From NCBI GenBank assembly GCA_046712825.1, contig JBKKCR010000063.1, positions 1-22,010 of the forward strand: a stretch of DNA of 22,010 bases, given 5' to 3'. The notes beneath the pieces were generated by a model. The model was not told the DNA's origin, searched no databases, and was given only the letters and a program-made list of their open reading frames with translations. Every line of letters starts with the position of its first letter. Position 1 is the stretch's first letter. The DNA comes from DATFGK01 sp046712825 (GTDB taxonomy: Bacteria > Actinomycetota > AC-67). Shown here piece after piece: positions 15,569 to 22,010 of the stretch. Both the position numbers and the translations under genes were made by a program.

Positions 15569-16377
15569 GCGCGTCGGCCGTGTCCCTTGCGAGCGAGGAG
15601 CCCACGGGCTTCGGGCGCATCGCGCAAGGCGTCTCGGACTCGCTCGCGGTCGCTCAGCGCAACCTGATCGGGCTCTTCCGCACACCCCAGCTTCTTGTGT
15701 TCGCGACGATCCAGCCGGTCATCTTCGTTCTGATGTTCCGTTACGTTTTCGGCGGTGCGATCCAGGTCCCCGGCGTCCCCTACGTGGACTTCTTGATGCC
15801 GGGGATCTTCGTCCAGACCGTGGTGTTCGGATCGATCGGTGCCGCGGTCGGCCTCGCAACCGATCTCAAGAGCGGACTCCTGGAACGGTTCCGGTCGCTT
15901 CCGATGGCGCGCTCGGCGGTCCTCACCGGACGCACGCTCGCCGATCTCGGACGCAACGTGTTCGTCGCGATCCTCATGGCCGTGGTCGGCTTCGCGGTCG
16001 GGTTCCGGATCCACGGCGGCGTTCCGGCCTTCGTGCTCGGGATGCTGATCGTGCTGCTGTTCGGGTACGTGCTCTCGTGGGTCTTCGCGTCCCTGGGACT
16101 GGCGACCGGCGACCCCGAGTCCGCGCAGGCCGCGGCCTTCCCAGTGATCGCCCCGCTCGTCTTCGCCTCGTCCGCTTTCGTACCCGTTGACTCGATGCCG
16201 GGCTGGCTCCAAGCGTGGGCTAATAACCAACCGGTCTCGGTCGTGATCTCGGCGGTCCGGGCGTTGGTCCTCGGGCGCCCCGCCACCACGCTCGTGCTGC
16301 AGGCTCTCGCGTGGTGCGGAGGCATCCTGCTGGTCTTCGTGCCGCTGGCGGTTCGCAAATACCGATCGGTCGCCTGA
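15565..16377 (+). CDS. DrrB-like ABC-2 type membrane protein
   Basis: A 270-residue ABC-2 permease. A cytoplasmic amphipathic N-terminus (about 1-45) is followed by about six membrane helices (near 48-68, 78-98, 128-148, 158-182, 190-210 and 245-263). The stretch LLERFRSLPMARSAVLTGRTLADL (about 109-132) is the coupling region characteristic of ABC-2 exporters, and YVDFLMPGIFVQTVVFGS is a typical second-helix segment. It partners the ATPase encoded upstream. The GTG at 15565 has GGGAGG at 6 nt spacing. It might export a natural product, a lipid or a toxic hydrophobic compound. Confidence 0.92.
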   Translation: MSASAVSLASEEPTGFGRIAQGVSDSLAVAQRNLIGLFRTPQLLVFATIQPVIFVLMFRYVFGGAIQVPGVPYVDFLMPGIFVQTVVFGSIGAAVGLATDLKSGLLERFRSLPMARSAVLTGRTLADLGRNVFVAILMAVVGFAVGFRIHGGVPAFVLGMLIVLLFGYVLSWVFASLGLATGDPESAQAAAFPVIAPLVFASSAFVPVDSMPGWLQAWANNQPVSVVISAVRALVLGRPATTLVLQALAWCGGILLVFVPLAVRKYRSVA

Positions 16378-16518
16378 GATCCACGTCCGACCCCTACACG
16401 TGGGGAGCGACCGTGGTGCGTTGAGTCGGTAGCCGACCTTGTGTAATTTCCGCATCGTATAGGCTCCCCATTCGACACAAGTACCTCGACGCCCGGGGGT
16501 CCGAGGGAGGTTCCTGCG
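16378..16518 (+). promoter_or_regulatory. Intergenic region: hairpins and leader of the acyl-CoA synthetase gene
   Basis: This 141 nt gap holds three inverted repeats. CCACGT/ACGTGG (16381-16403, 11 nt loop) overlaps a near-palindrome centred on CACGTG (16391-16405). GTCGG-TAG-CCGAC (16425-16437) is followed by a T-containing but not T-rich stretch, so it is at best a weak terminator for the exporter pair or an operator. A TATAGGCT box at 16458-16465 is the likeliest -10, without a good -35. GGAGG at 16506-16510 is a clear ribosome site, 8 nt before the ATG. Confidence 0.35.
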
Positions 16519-18123
16519 ATGGCGATGATGGAGACGCAGCTCAACGCTTGGATGATGTTCGCGCACGCGCCGACCCACTACGCCGACACCGAGGTTGTCA
16601 CCAAGACCGCCCCCGACGAGCTCCACCGGTACACGTACGCCGACTTCGCGATGCGCGCGCAGCAGCTGATGCACGCGCTGGACAAGCTCGGCGTGGACGA
16701 AGGCGAGCGGGTCGCGACGTTGGCGTGGAACACCTACCGCCACCTCGAGTGCTACTTCGCGGTCCCGTGCACCGCGCGCGTGCTGCACACGCTGAACCTG
16801 CGCTTGCACGTCGAGGACCTCGCCTACATCATCGGCCACGCCGACGACCGCGTGATCCTCGCCGACCCGGACATGCTCCCGATCCTCGAGAAGATCGGCG
16901 ACGGCCTGTCCAAGGTGAAGCACATCATCGTGCTCGACGGCAGCGTGCCGGAGACCACCCTCCCCGGCGTGATCGCGTACGAGGACCTGATCGCCGACGA
17001 ATCCGACTCGTACGCGCCGAAGGACATCCCGGAATCGACCCCGCTCGGCATCTGCTACACGTCGGGCACGACCGGCAGGCCGAAGGGTGCCGTGTACACG
17101 CACCGCTCGACCGTGCTGCACTCCTTCGCCGCCGCCTCGACGGGTGGGGTTGGGATCGGGCCGCAGGAGTGCGTGCTCCCGATCGTCCCGATGTTCCACG
17201 CGAACGCCTGGGGGATGCCGCACGCCTCGACGATGGCCGGCGCGAAGCAAGTCTTCACCGGGCGACACCTCGACGCTGCCTCGATCGTGGATCTGATGGC
17301 CGGCGAGCGCGTCACGATCGCGGGCGGTGTGCCGACGATCTGGCTCGCGGTCGGCGACGAGCTCGGCAAGCGCGGCGTCACGGAGATGCCGGGCCTGAAG
17401 CACGTGGTATGCGGCGGATCACAGCCGCCGCGCGCGCTGATCGAACGCTACGAGCGCGAGTTCGGGATCAACATCATCCAGGCGTGGGGGATGACCGAGA
17501 CCAACCCGCTCGCGTCGGTCGCGTGGCCGAAGGAGAAGATGCGCGACTGGTCCGCGGGTCAGGTCACCGACGCGGTCCGCACGCAGGCCGGCATCCCGGT
17601 CCCCGGGATCGACATCTCGATCCGCGACGACGAAGGCAACGAGGTCCCGGCCGACGGCGAGGCGATGGGCGAGCTGCTCGTGCGCGGGCCGTGGGTGATC
17701 GACTCCTACCTCTACGACGAGGATGCCGACCGGTTCACCGAAGACGGATGGTTCCGGACCGGCGACGTCGCGGTGCGATCGGCGGAGGGCTACTTCGTGA
17801 TCGCCGACCGCACCAAGGACCTGATCAAGTCGGGCGGCGAGTGGATCTCCTCGGTGGACATGGAAGGTCACATCATGGCGATGCCCGGCGTTCTCGAGGC
17901 GGCCGTGATCGCGATCCCCGACGAGAAGTGGCAGGAGCGGCCGCTGGCGTGCGTCGTGCCGCGTCCCGGCGAGACGATCTCGCTCGACGAAGTGCGCGAC
18001 CACCTGGCCGGACGCGGCTGGGCGAAGTGGCAGCTGCCCGACCGCATCGAGGTCATCGAGGCGGTCCCGAAGACCAGTGTCGGCAAGTTCGACAAGAAGG
18101 TCCTGCGCGTTCGCTTCAGCTGA
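16519..18123 (+). CDS. fadD: Acyl-CoA synthetase (AMP-forming fatty-acid-CoA ligase)
   Basis: A 534-residue ANL-superfamily enzyme that would convert a fatty or related carboxylic acid, ATP and CoA into acyl-CoA. Visible motifs: P-loop YTSGTTGRPKG (180-190), PMFHANAWG (224-232), the A5 motif QAWGMTET (321-328), GWFRTGDVA (410-418), the hinge region DRTKDLIKSGGEWIS (430-444) and the C-terminal catalytic lysine in PKTSVGKFDKK (Lys523). The FHANAWG and WISSVDME features are shared with medium/long-chain ligases of the AlkK/FadD type. Length is normal. ATG 16519 is chosen because GGAGG is well placed 8 nt upstream. Located beside mce and redox lipid enzymes, it plausibly activates imported acids. 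Chain-length preference is not readable. Confidence 0.95.
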   Translation: MAMMETQLNAWMMFAHAPTHYADTEVVTKTAPDELHRYTYADFAMRAQQLMHALDKLGVDEGERVATLAWNTYRHLECYFAVPCTARVLHTLNLRLHVEDLAYIIGHADDRVILADPDMLPILEKIGDGLSKVKHIIVLDGSVPETTLPGVIAYEDLIADESDSYAPKDIPESTPLGICYTSGTTGRPKGAVYTHRSTVLHSFAAASTGGVGIGPQECVLPIVPMFHANAWGMPHASTMAGAKQVFTGRHLDAASIVDLMAGERVTIAGGVPTIWLAVGDELGKRGVTEMPGLKHVVCGGSQPPRALIERYEREFGINIIQAWGMTETNPLASVAWPKEKMRDWSAGQVTDAVRTQAGIPVPGIDISIRDDEGNEVPADGEAMGELLVRGPWVIDSYLYDEDADRFTEDGWFRTGDVAVRSAEGYFVIADRTKDLIKSGGEWISSVDMEGHIMAMPGVLEAAVIAIPDEKWQERPLACVVPRPGETISLDEVRDHLAGRGWAKWQLPDRIEVIEAVPKTSVGKFDKKVLRVRFS

Positions 18124-18189
18124 CCGGAATACGGGTAACCGCGAGAGCGTTAGGCTTGATTCAGGCAGCACCCGTCCCGGAGGTCCGCC

Positions 18190-18636
18190 GTGGAAGTCAA
18201 AGAGCTCGGCCACATCGTTCTCTACGTCCGTGACCTCGAGCGGTCACGCCACTTCTACCGCGACGTGCTCGGCTGGAACGAGGTCACCGAGCTGGGCGGG
18301 TTCGGAGCGATGTTCTCCTCGGGACGGACGCATCACGAGCTGCTGCTGATCGAGGTTGGGGCGGACGCGACCCCGATCCCCTCGGGGCGGCGCGTGGGCA
18401 TGTACCACTTCGGACTCAAGGTGGGCACGACCGACGACGAGCTCCGCGCGGCGTACGAGACGCTGCAACGCGAAGGCGTTCCGGTGCTCGGCAGCGCCGA
18501 TCACCACGTGACGCACAGCCTCTACATCGCCGACCCCGACGGCAACGAGATCGAGCTCTACATTGACGTCCAGCCCGAGCGCTGGCGCGAAGACCCCACG
18601 GTCATCGCCGGCGCGCCGAAGCCTCTGCGCTTGTAG
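18190..18636 (+). CDS. VOC-superfamily protein (glyoxalase/extradiol dioxygenase fold)
   Basis: A 148-residue vicinal-oxygen-chelate protein made of two beta-alpha-beta-beta-beta modules. The first module starts LGHIVLYVRDLERSRHFYRDVLGW and the second YHFGLKVG. The final module strand reads YIADPDGNEIELYID. The expected metal ligands are His8, His73 and Glu122, giving the His-His-Glu triad of type I extradiol dioxygenases and related enzymes. Single-domain proteins of this size include dioxygenase-like, lyase and resistance proteins, so the substrate is open. The GTG at 18190 has GGAGG at 6 nt spacing. It lies 66 nt downstream of the acyl-CoA synthetase on the same strand and may be cotranscribed. 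Confidence 0.9.
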   Translation: MEVKELGHIVLYVRDLERSRHFYRDVLGWNEVTELGGFGAMFSSGRTHHELLLIEVGADATPIPSGRRVGMYHFGLKVGTTDDELRAAYETLQREGVPVLGSADHHVTHSLYIADPDGNEIELYIDVQPERWREDPTVIAGAPKPLRL

Positions 18637-18675
18637 ATCTCAGGACATTCCACAACGGTTCGAAGTCGGAGTTGA

Positions 18676-18695
18676 CCCGTCAAGGGACCGACGGG
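18676..18695. terminator. Inverted repeat between convergent genes
   Basis: CCCGTC (18676-18681) and GACGGG (18690-18695) form a perfect 6 bp stem with an 8 nt loop, placed between the VOC gene (plus) and the DUF4279 gene (minus). There is no T tract on either side, so it is only a weak bidirectional terminator candidate. A second short palindrome, CTCAGACTGAG (18708-18718), overlaps the DUF4279 stop codon. Confidence 0.25.
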
Positions 18696-18708
18696 CATGG
18701 GGGAAACC

Positions 18709-19122
18709 TCAGACTGAGTCCTGCACTTCATGACAGTAGATGTCAAGGACGAGGTCGAGGCCGGCGCGTGCAATCCTTGCGAGCACGTCTTTGTCGAACA
18801 CGATCCCCCCTTGCTCCTTATCACTCGAATAACCTAGAAAAAGGTCGAAGGTACATTGCAATTGGATGGAACTAAAGCCGTCGCCGTGCTCCTCCAGCAC
18901 TCGGAGCAGAGACTCAACATGCTCCTCGAGTCTCGCATCGCGAGACAAGCCGCTTTCTCGTAACCAGAGCGCACGGTCGCGTCTCATCGAGGCGGGGTTC
19001 CGCTCGCTGGCAAGGCTTCCTTTTTCGAAGGTCCTTGTGGGTTCTACGCCTAGCCTCATGGTGATGTCCGCGGGGGACATTGTTTCACTCGCCACTCTTA
19101 GCGTTCCGCTAGCCCAGCCCAT
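18709..19122 (-). CDS. DUF4279 domain protein
   Basis: A 137-residue soluble protein matching the DUF4279 pattern: an N-terminal strand (TLRVASETM), SPADITMRLGVEPTRTFEKGS, then SMRRDRALWLRESGL, and a helical LEEHVESLLRVLEEHG before the final strands FDLFLGYSSDKEQGG and LDLVLDIY. Function of the family is unknown to me; members often occur near toxin-immunity or accessory genes. GGAGG (19133-19137 on the minus strand) lies 10 nt before the ATG at 19122 and 4 nt before an in-frame TTG at 19128; I prefer the ATG. Base composition is nearer 50% GC, clearly below the surrounding genes, suggesting recent acquisition. It lies 45 nt downstream of another low-GC gene on the same strand. Confidence 0.75.
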   Translation of the reverse strand: MGWASGTLRVASETMSPADITMRLGVEPTRTFEKGSLASERNPASMRRDRALWLRESGLSRDARLEEHVESLLRVLEEHGDGFSSIQLQCTFDLFLGYSSDKEQGGIVFDKDVLARIARAGLDLVLDIYCHEVQDSV

Positions 19123-19167
19123 CGTCAATCGTCCTCCGAAGATTGGAAGGCTTTCCCCGAGTGAAGC

Positions 19168-19569
19168 TCATGAGCAGGTGCGACGTTCGAGCTCAAGCGC
19201 GGCGCCTCTCGAGACCTTGATGAAGGCACAGCCATCGACCTCCACTGAATCGAGCCGCTCTGGAAGATCCGATTGAGATACTTCGCCGCAGCGGGTTCGA
19301 CCGCTCTCGTCGTCTTGAACGCACACGACCTTTCCGGTAGACACCGTTGAGATGGAGACGACCCTGCCCGTAGCGGATTCGGAACCAGGCCCGCGAGCAA
19401 GTACGAGGAGGCTGATCACCGCAAAGACGACCACAACCAGGATGGCAACACCGACATCAACTCGTCGTCCCGCCAGTCCTGGCAGCCTCATACGCCTGAC
19501 AAGCCTATCCTCGAACTCAGCTTGAGGCCGTCGCCAAACTGAATAATTGTGTCGACCAAGCCCATTCAT
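19168..19569 (-). CDS. Hypothetical single-pass membrane protein with four extracytoplasmic cysteines
   Basis: A 133-residue protein of unrecognised family. Residues 1-36 are basic and polar, residues about 38-58 form a strong transmembrane helix (VGVAILVVVVFAVISLLVLA), and the remaining 75 residues should face outward. Four cysteines lie in the outer part (Cys83, Cys94, Cys114 and Cys132), enough for two disulfides. The outer part looks like a small beta-rich domain. I chose ATG 19569 because the further upstream frame would run into the divergent SRPBCC gene; a shorter start at 19491 (MRLPG) is possible. Like its neighbour it is lower in GC than the window average. It may be cotranscribed with the DUF4279 gene. 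Confidence 0.6.
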   Translation of the reverse strand: MNGLGRHNYSVWRRPQAEFEDRLVRRMRLPGLAGRRVDVGVAILVVVVFAVISLLVLARGPGSESATGRVVSISTVSTGKVVCVQDDESGRTRCGEVSQSDLPERLDSVEVDGCAFIKVSRGAALELERRTCS

Positions 19570-19578
19570 GCCAGCAGA

Positions 19579-19590
19579 TAGGCTTCGACC
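19579..19590 (+). promoter_or_regulatory. Candidate -10 box for leaderless SRPBCC gene
   Basis: TAGGCT (19579-19584) ends 6 nt before the GTG at 19591, and no ribosome site is present. A good -35 hexamer is not visible at the usual distance. The spacing matches the other suspected leaderless starts in this window. Confidence 0.35.
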
Positions 19591-20028
19591 GTGATCGACG
19601 TAATCGTCCACATCGACATCGCCCGGCCGCCCGAAATCGTGGCTGAGTACGCGATGGAGGCCGAGAACGACCCACGCTGGATCGGCGGGATCTCCAGCGC
19701 CCGGCGCCTCACTCCGCCACCCACCGGCGTCGGCACCCGCGTCGAGCGCATCGCCTCATTCCGCGGCAAGCGCATCGAGTACGTGATGGACGTCGTCGAG
19801 CACGTTCCGGGCAAGCGCATCGTGCTGAAGACGGTCAAGGGCCCGTTTCCGATGGAGGTCACCTACGGGTTCGAAGATCGCAACAACGGAACGCGTGCCT
19901 ACATCCGCGTCGCCGGAAACCCCGGCGGGTTCTACTGGCTGGCCGGTCCCCTGCTCGCTCGCGGCGTGAAGCGCAACGTCGGCCGCGACCTCAAGAATCT
20001 GAAGAAGCTACTCGAGTCCCAGATCTAG
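19591..20028 (+). CDS. SRPBCC-family protein (polyketide cyclase/START-like)
   Basis: A 145-residue single-domain protein. The start VIDVIVHIDIARPPEIVAEY, the middle GVGTRVERIASFRGKRIEYVMDVVEHVPGKRIVLKT and the C-terminal helix LARGVKRNVGRDLKNLKKLLE are the strand-helix-strand features of SRPBCC ligand-binding folds. These proteins bind or convert hydrophobic ligands; there are no catalytic residues that would identify an activity. The GTG at 19591 lacks a ribosome site but is 6 nt after a TAGGCT box. It is divergent from the membrane protein (21 nt between starts) and convergent with the next gene, sharing a CTAG. High GC returns here, marking the right edge of the low-GC insert. Confidence 0.85.
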   Translation: MIDVIVHIDIARPPEIVAEYAMEAENDPRWIGGISSARRLTPPPTGVGTRVERIASFRGKRIEYVMDVVEHVPGKRIVLKTVKGPFPMEVTYGFEDRNNGTRAYIRVAGNPGGFYWLAGPLLARGVKRNVGRDLKNLKKLLESQI

Positions 20029-20735
20029 CCCCGCGGGTGCGCCTTCGCGACGTCGCCGATGATCGCGGCAAGCTCCTTCGGGCGCGACCACATCGGCCAG
20101 TGGCTCGTCGGCAGGTCGATCCAGGTGACGTCGCGCAACTCTTTGAAGCCGGCGAGGAATGGATAGCCCTCCTCGATCGCCTTCTTGTATCCCTCGGACG
20201 TGAATGCCGTGCAGATGACCGTGCTCGGCAGGTCGAGGCGCGCGTCGTTGCGCAGCTCGGCCGCCTCTCGCAGTGCGGCGCCCGGCTCGGGAACGGCCCG
20301 GCGCCGGAACGTCTCGAGGTGCTCCTCAGTGAGCCCGTCGAGGTTCTCTTCCGCCGCCAGCTCCTCGGCCGAGGGAAGCGGCTTCTCGACGCCGTCGAAG
20401 TCGGGGTCGAGCGCGCCCTTCGCCGGACCGGTGTCCACGTAGACCATGGCCGCGATCAGCTCGGGGACGCGGTCGCTCGCGGCGTAGCCGGGAGCTCCGG
20501 CCCCGCTGTGCACGGCGAGCACGACGGGAGCCCCCGCCGCCCTGACCGCGTCGCAGATCGCCTCGACGTGGTCCGACATCGTGATCGCGGACCGGTCGGC
20601 GTCGGCCGACTCGAGACCGGGCAGCGTCAGCGCGGTGACGTCGTGGCCGTCGGCCCGCAACGCGGCAACGACCTCATCCCACGCCCACGCGCCGAGCCAG
20701 AACCCGGGAACCAGAACGATCGGCGCGCTGCTCAA
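20025..20735 (-). CDS. Alpha/beta hydrolase (plant methylesterase/salicylate-esterase-like group)
   Basis: A 236-residue alpha/beta hydrolase. The start PIVLVPGFWLGAWAWDEV has the oxyanion-hole loop, VHSGAGA (75-81) holds nucleophile Ser77, and TSHWPMWSRP holds the catalytic His212. This SHWPMWSRP end is typical of the short esterase group with methylesterase or hydroxynitrile-lyase-like relatives. The usual acidic residue after strand 6 is not obvious: the region reads ICTAFTSEGY, leaving Glu181 as the only nearby candidate. The start is TTG at 20735, 4 nt past the aldehyde dehydrogenase stop, so the two are likely cotranscribed. Substrate unknown; probably a small ester or amide. Confidence 0.87.
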   Translation of the reverse strand: MSSAPIVLVPGFWLGAWAWDEVVAALRADGHDVTALTLPGLESADADRSAITMSDHVEAICDAVRAAGAPVVLAVHSGAGAPGYAASDRVPELIAAMVYVDTGPAKGALDPDFDGVEKPLPSAEELAAEENLDGLTEEHLETFRRRAVPEPGAALREAAELRNDARLDLPSTVICTAFTSEGYKKAIEEGYPFLAGFKELRDVTWIDLPTSHWPMWSRPKELAAIIGDVAKAHPRG

Positions 20736-20739
20736 CCGT

Positions 20740-22010
20740 CTAGAACGCCGGGATGATCGACTTCGCTTCGGTGTACTCCTCGAGCCCCTCGCGGCCGAAC
20801 TCGCGGCCCATGCCCGAGTTCTTGAACCCGCCGAAGGGCGCGATGAAGTCCATCAGGTACCGGTTCACGGCCAGCGTGCCGGTGCGGATCCGCCGCGCGA
20901 TGTCGACCCCGTGGTCGGTGTCCTTCGTCCAAACAGAGCCGGCCAGCCCGTACTCGCTGTCGTTGGCGATACTGATCGCGTCCTCTTCGTTCTCGTAGGG
21001 GATCACGACCAACACCGGCCCGAAGATCTCTTCCTGCGCGATCCGCATGTCGTTCGAGACGCCGGCGAACAGCGTCGGCTGCACGTACCAGCCCTTGTCG
21101 AGCCCGCTCGGGCGGCCGTTGCCGCCGACGACGACGCGCGCGCCCTCTTCCTGGCCGAGCGCGATGTACTTCTCGACCCGCTCCTGCTGGCGCTTCGCGA
21201 CGAGCGGACCGATGTCGGTCGCGCGGTCGGCCGGGTCACCGGTGTTCAGCGCGGACATCATCCCGCCGACGGCGTCGACGACCTCGTCGTAACGGCCCTT
21301 CGAGGCGAGCAGCCGCGTCTGCGCGATGCACGCCTGCCCGTTGTTCATCAGCGAGGCGAACTTGAGGTCCTCCATCATCGCGCCGAGGTCGGCGTCGTCG
21401 AGGATGATCGACGCAGACTTCACGCCGAGCTCGAGCGAGAACCGCTTCAGCTGCTCGCCGCAGATGGCGCCGATCTTGCGGCCGACCGCCGTCGAGCCGG
21501 TGAACGAGATCTTATCCACGCCCGCGTGACGGACGAGGTACTCCCCCACCGCCGGGCCGCCGGGGACGATCGAGACGACGCCCTCGGGGACGCCGGCCTC
21601 GACGAGCCAGTCGGCGACGACGTTCATGTCGATCGGCGTCTCCGGCGCGGGCTTGATCACGATGGTGCAGCCGGTGACGAGCGAGGGGGCGAGCTTGTTC
21701 ATCACGTTGAACTGCGGGACGTTCCACGGCGCGACCGCACCGACGACGCCGACCGGCTCGCGGCGGACGATGACCGGCTCGCCGAGCATCCCGACGCGGG
21801 TCTCTTCCCAGTCGAACGTCTCGGCGATGCGGAGGAACGTCGTCAGCATCATCCAGGGCGACGGCGCCTGCGCGAGCTCGGAGAACGTGATCGGCGAGCC
21901 CATCTCCTCGGTGATCTGCGCGGCCAGCTCGCCCATCTTCGAGGCGTAGATCTCGGTGAACTTCTGAACGATCGCGCAGCGCTCCTGGGGGGTCATGCGC
22001 GGCCAGGGGC
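20740..22010 (-). CDS. NAD(P)-dependent aldehyde dehydrogenase, partial (N-terminus beyond right edge)
   Basis: The visible 422 residues cover most of an ALDH-superfamily enzyme, which oxidises an aldehyde to a carboxylic acid. Seen are PWNVPQFN (the substrate/cofactor Asn motif), SFTGSTAVG (cofactor), LELGVKSA with the general-base Glu, NNGQACIAQTR with the catalytic Cys, EEIFGPVLVV and, near the end, IAPFGGFKNSGMGREFG. An ATG at 21996 could be read as a start, but the frame continues as PWPR before it, the normal internal PWPRMTPQER sequence of ALDHs, so the true start is outside the window by about 60-70 residues. The usual second Gly after the base Glu (LELGG) is Val here. Followed by an alpha/beta hydrolase. 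Confidence 0.95.
   Translation of the reverse strand, partial: PWPRMTPQERCAIVQKFTEIYASKMGELAAQITEEMGSPITFSELAQAPSPWMMLTTFLRIAETFDWEETRVGMLGEPVIVRREPVGVVGAVAPWNVPQFNVMNKLAPSLVTGCTIVIKPAPETPIDMNVVADWLVEAGVPEGVVSIVPGGPAVGEYLVRHAGVDKISFTGSTAVGRKIGAICGEQLKRFSLELGVKSASIILDDADLGAMMEDLKFASLMNNGQACIAQTRLLASKGRYDEVVDAVGGMMSALNTGDPADRATDIGPLVAKRQQERVEKYIALGQEEGARVVVGGNGRPSGLDKGWYVQPTLFAGVSNDMRIAQEEIFGPVLVVIPYENEEDAISIANDSEYGLAGSVWTKDTDHGVDIARRIRTGTLAVNRYLMDFIAPFGGFKNSGMGREFGREGLEEYTEAKSIIPAF

Noticed and set aside
15310..17403. 697-residue minus-strand open frame
   Set aside because: It lies antisense to the DrrA/DrrB-like genes and the acyl-CoA synthetase, which have clear motifs. The antisense product is repetitive Arg/His/Asp-rich sequence typical of GC-driven shadow frames.
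18124..18189. Possible promoter (TAGGCT at 18151) before the VOC gene
   Set aside because: No -35 hexamer at a sensible distance, and the gene has a good ribosome site 66 nt after the preceding gene; cotranscription is at least as likely.
18637..19590. Insertion sequence, integrase or attachment site explaining the low-GC insert
   Set aside because: I looked for terminal inverted repeats, flanking direct repeats, tRNA ends and transposase motifs and saw none.
1..22010. tRNA, rRNA or CRISPR features
   Set aside because: No tRNA cloverleaf elements, rRNA-like conserved blocks or regularly spaced repeats were seen; nearly all of the window is occupied by protein genes.

Overview
The window is GC-rich, chromosome-like DNA from an actinobacterium. 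The evidence is a complete actinobacterial-type mce lipid-import operon (ATPase, two YrbE permeases, MceA-F, Mce-associated protein), an EphD-type hydrolase/dehydrogenase fusion, frequent GTG starts with GTGA/ATGA gene overlaps, and several probable leaderless promoters. The genus cannot be fixed from this sequence; a deep-branching or uncultured actinomycete is as likely as a mycolata member. I see no rRNA, tRNA, CRISPR array or insertion sequence.

Region 1 (1-3939, minus strand) is a tightly overlapped operon. In transcription order it encodes an M24 metallopeptidase-fold protein, an AurF-like di-iron oxygenase with all seven expected metal ligands, an EphD-type alpha/beta-hydrolase plus SDR fusion, and a PF10118 'metal-dependent hydrolase' cut by the left edge. 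A promoter with a perfect ACTGT-A-ACAGT palindrome over its -10 box sits directly at the first start codon. This is the part most likely to hold an undescribed pathway.

Region 2 (3934-4539, minus strand) holds a universal stress protein and a 49-residue single-pass membrane protein 6 nt downstream of it.

Region 3 (4686-14535, plus strand) is the mce operon: mkl, yrbEA, yrbEB, mceA, mceB, mceC, mceD, mceE (lipoprotein), mceF and a Mce-associated protein. Every junction overlaps by 1 or 4 nt except yrbEA/yrbEB (3 nt gap). Five of the six Mce proteins carry exactly two cysteines, both in the C-terminal part; MceE has only its lipobox cysteine.

Region 4 (14585-18636, plus strand) has a DrrAB-type ABC exporter pair, an acyl-CoA synthetase and a VOC (glyoxalase/dioxygenase fold) protein.

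Region 5 (18637-19569, minus strand) has visibly lower GC and carries a DUF4279 protein and a cysteine-containing membrane protein, a likely acquired insert.

Region 6 (19591-22010) has an SRPBCC protein (plus), converging through a shared CTAG stop with an alpha/beta hydrolase and an aldehyde dehydrogenase (minus) that runs off the right edge.

Read together (inference), the locus looks like lipid traffic and processing. The Mce complex would import a lipid or sterol-like substrate, the acyl-CoA synthetase would activate acids, and the flanking oxygenase, hydrolase and dehydrogenases would modify aliphatic or epoxidised substrates.
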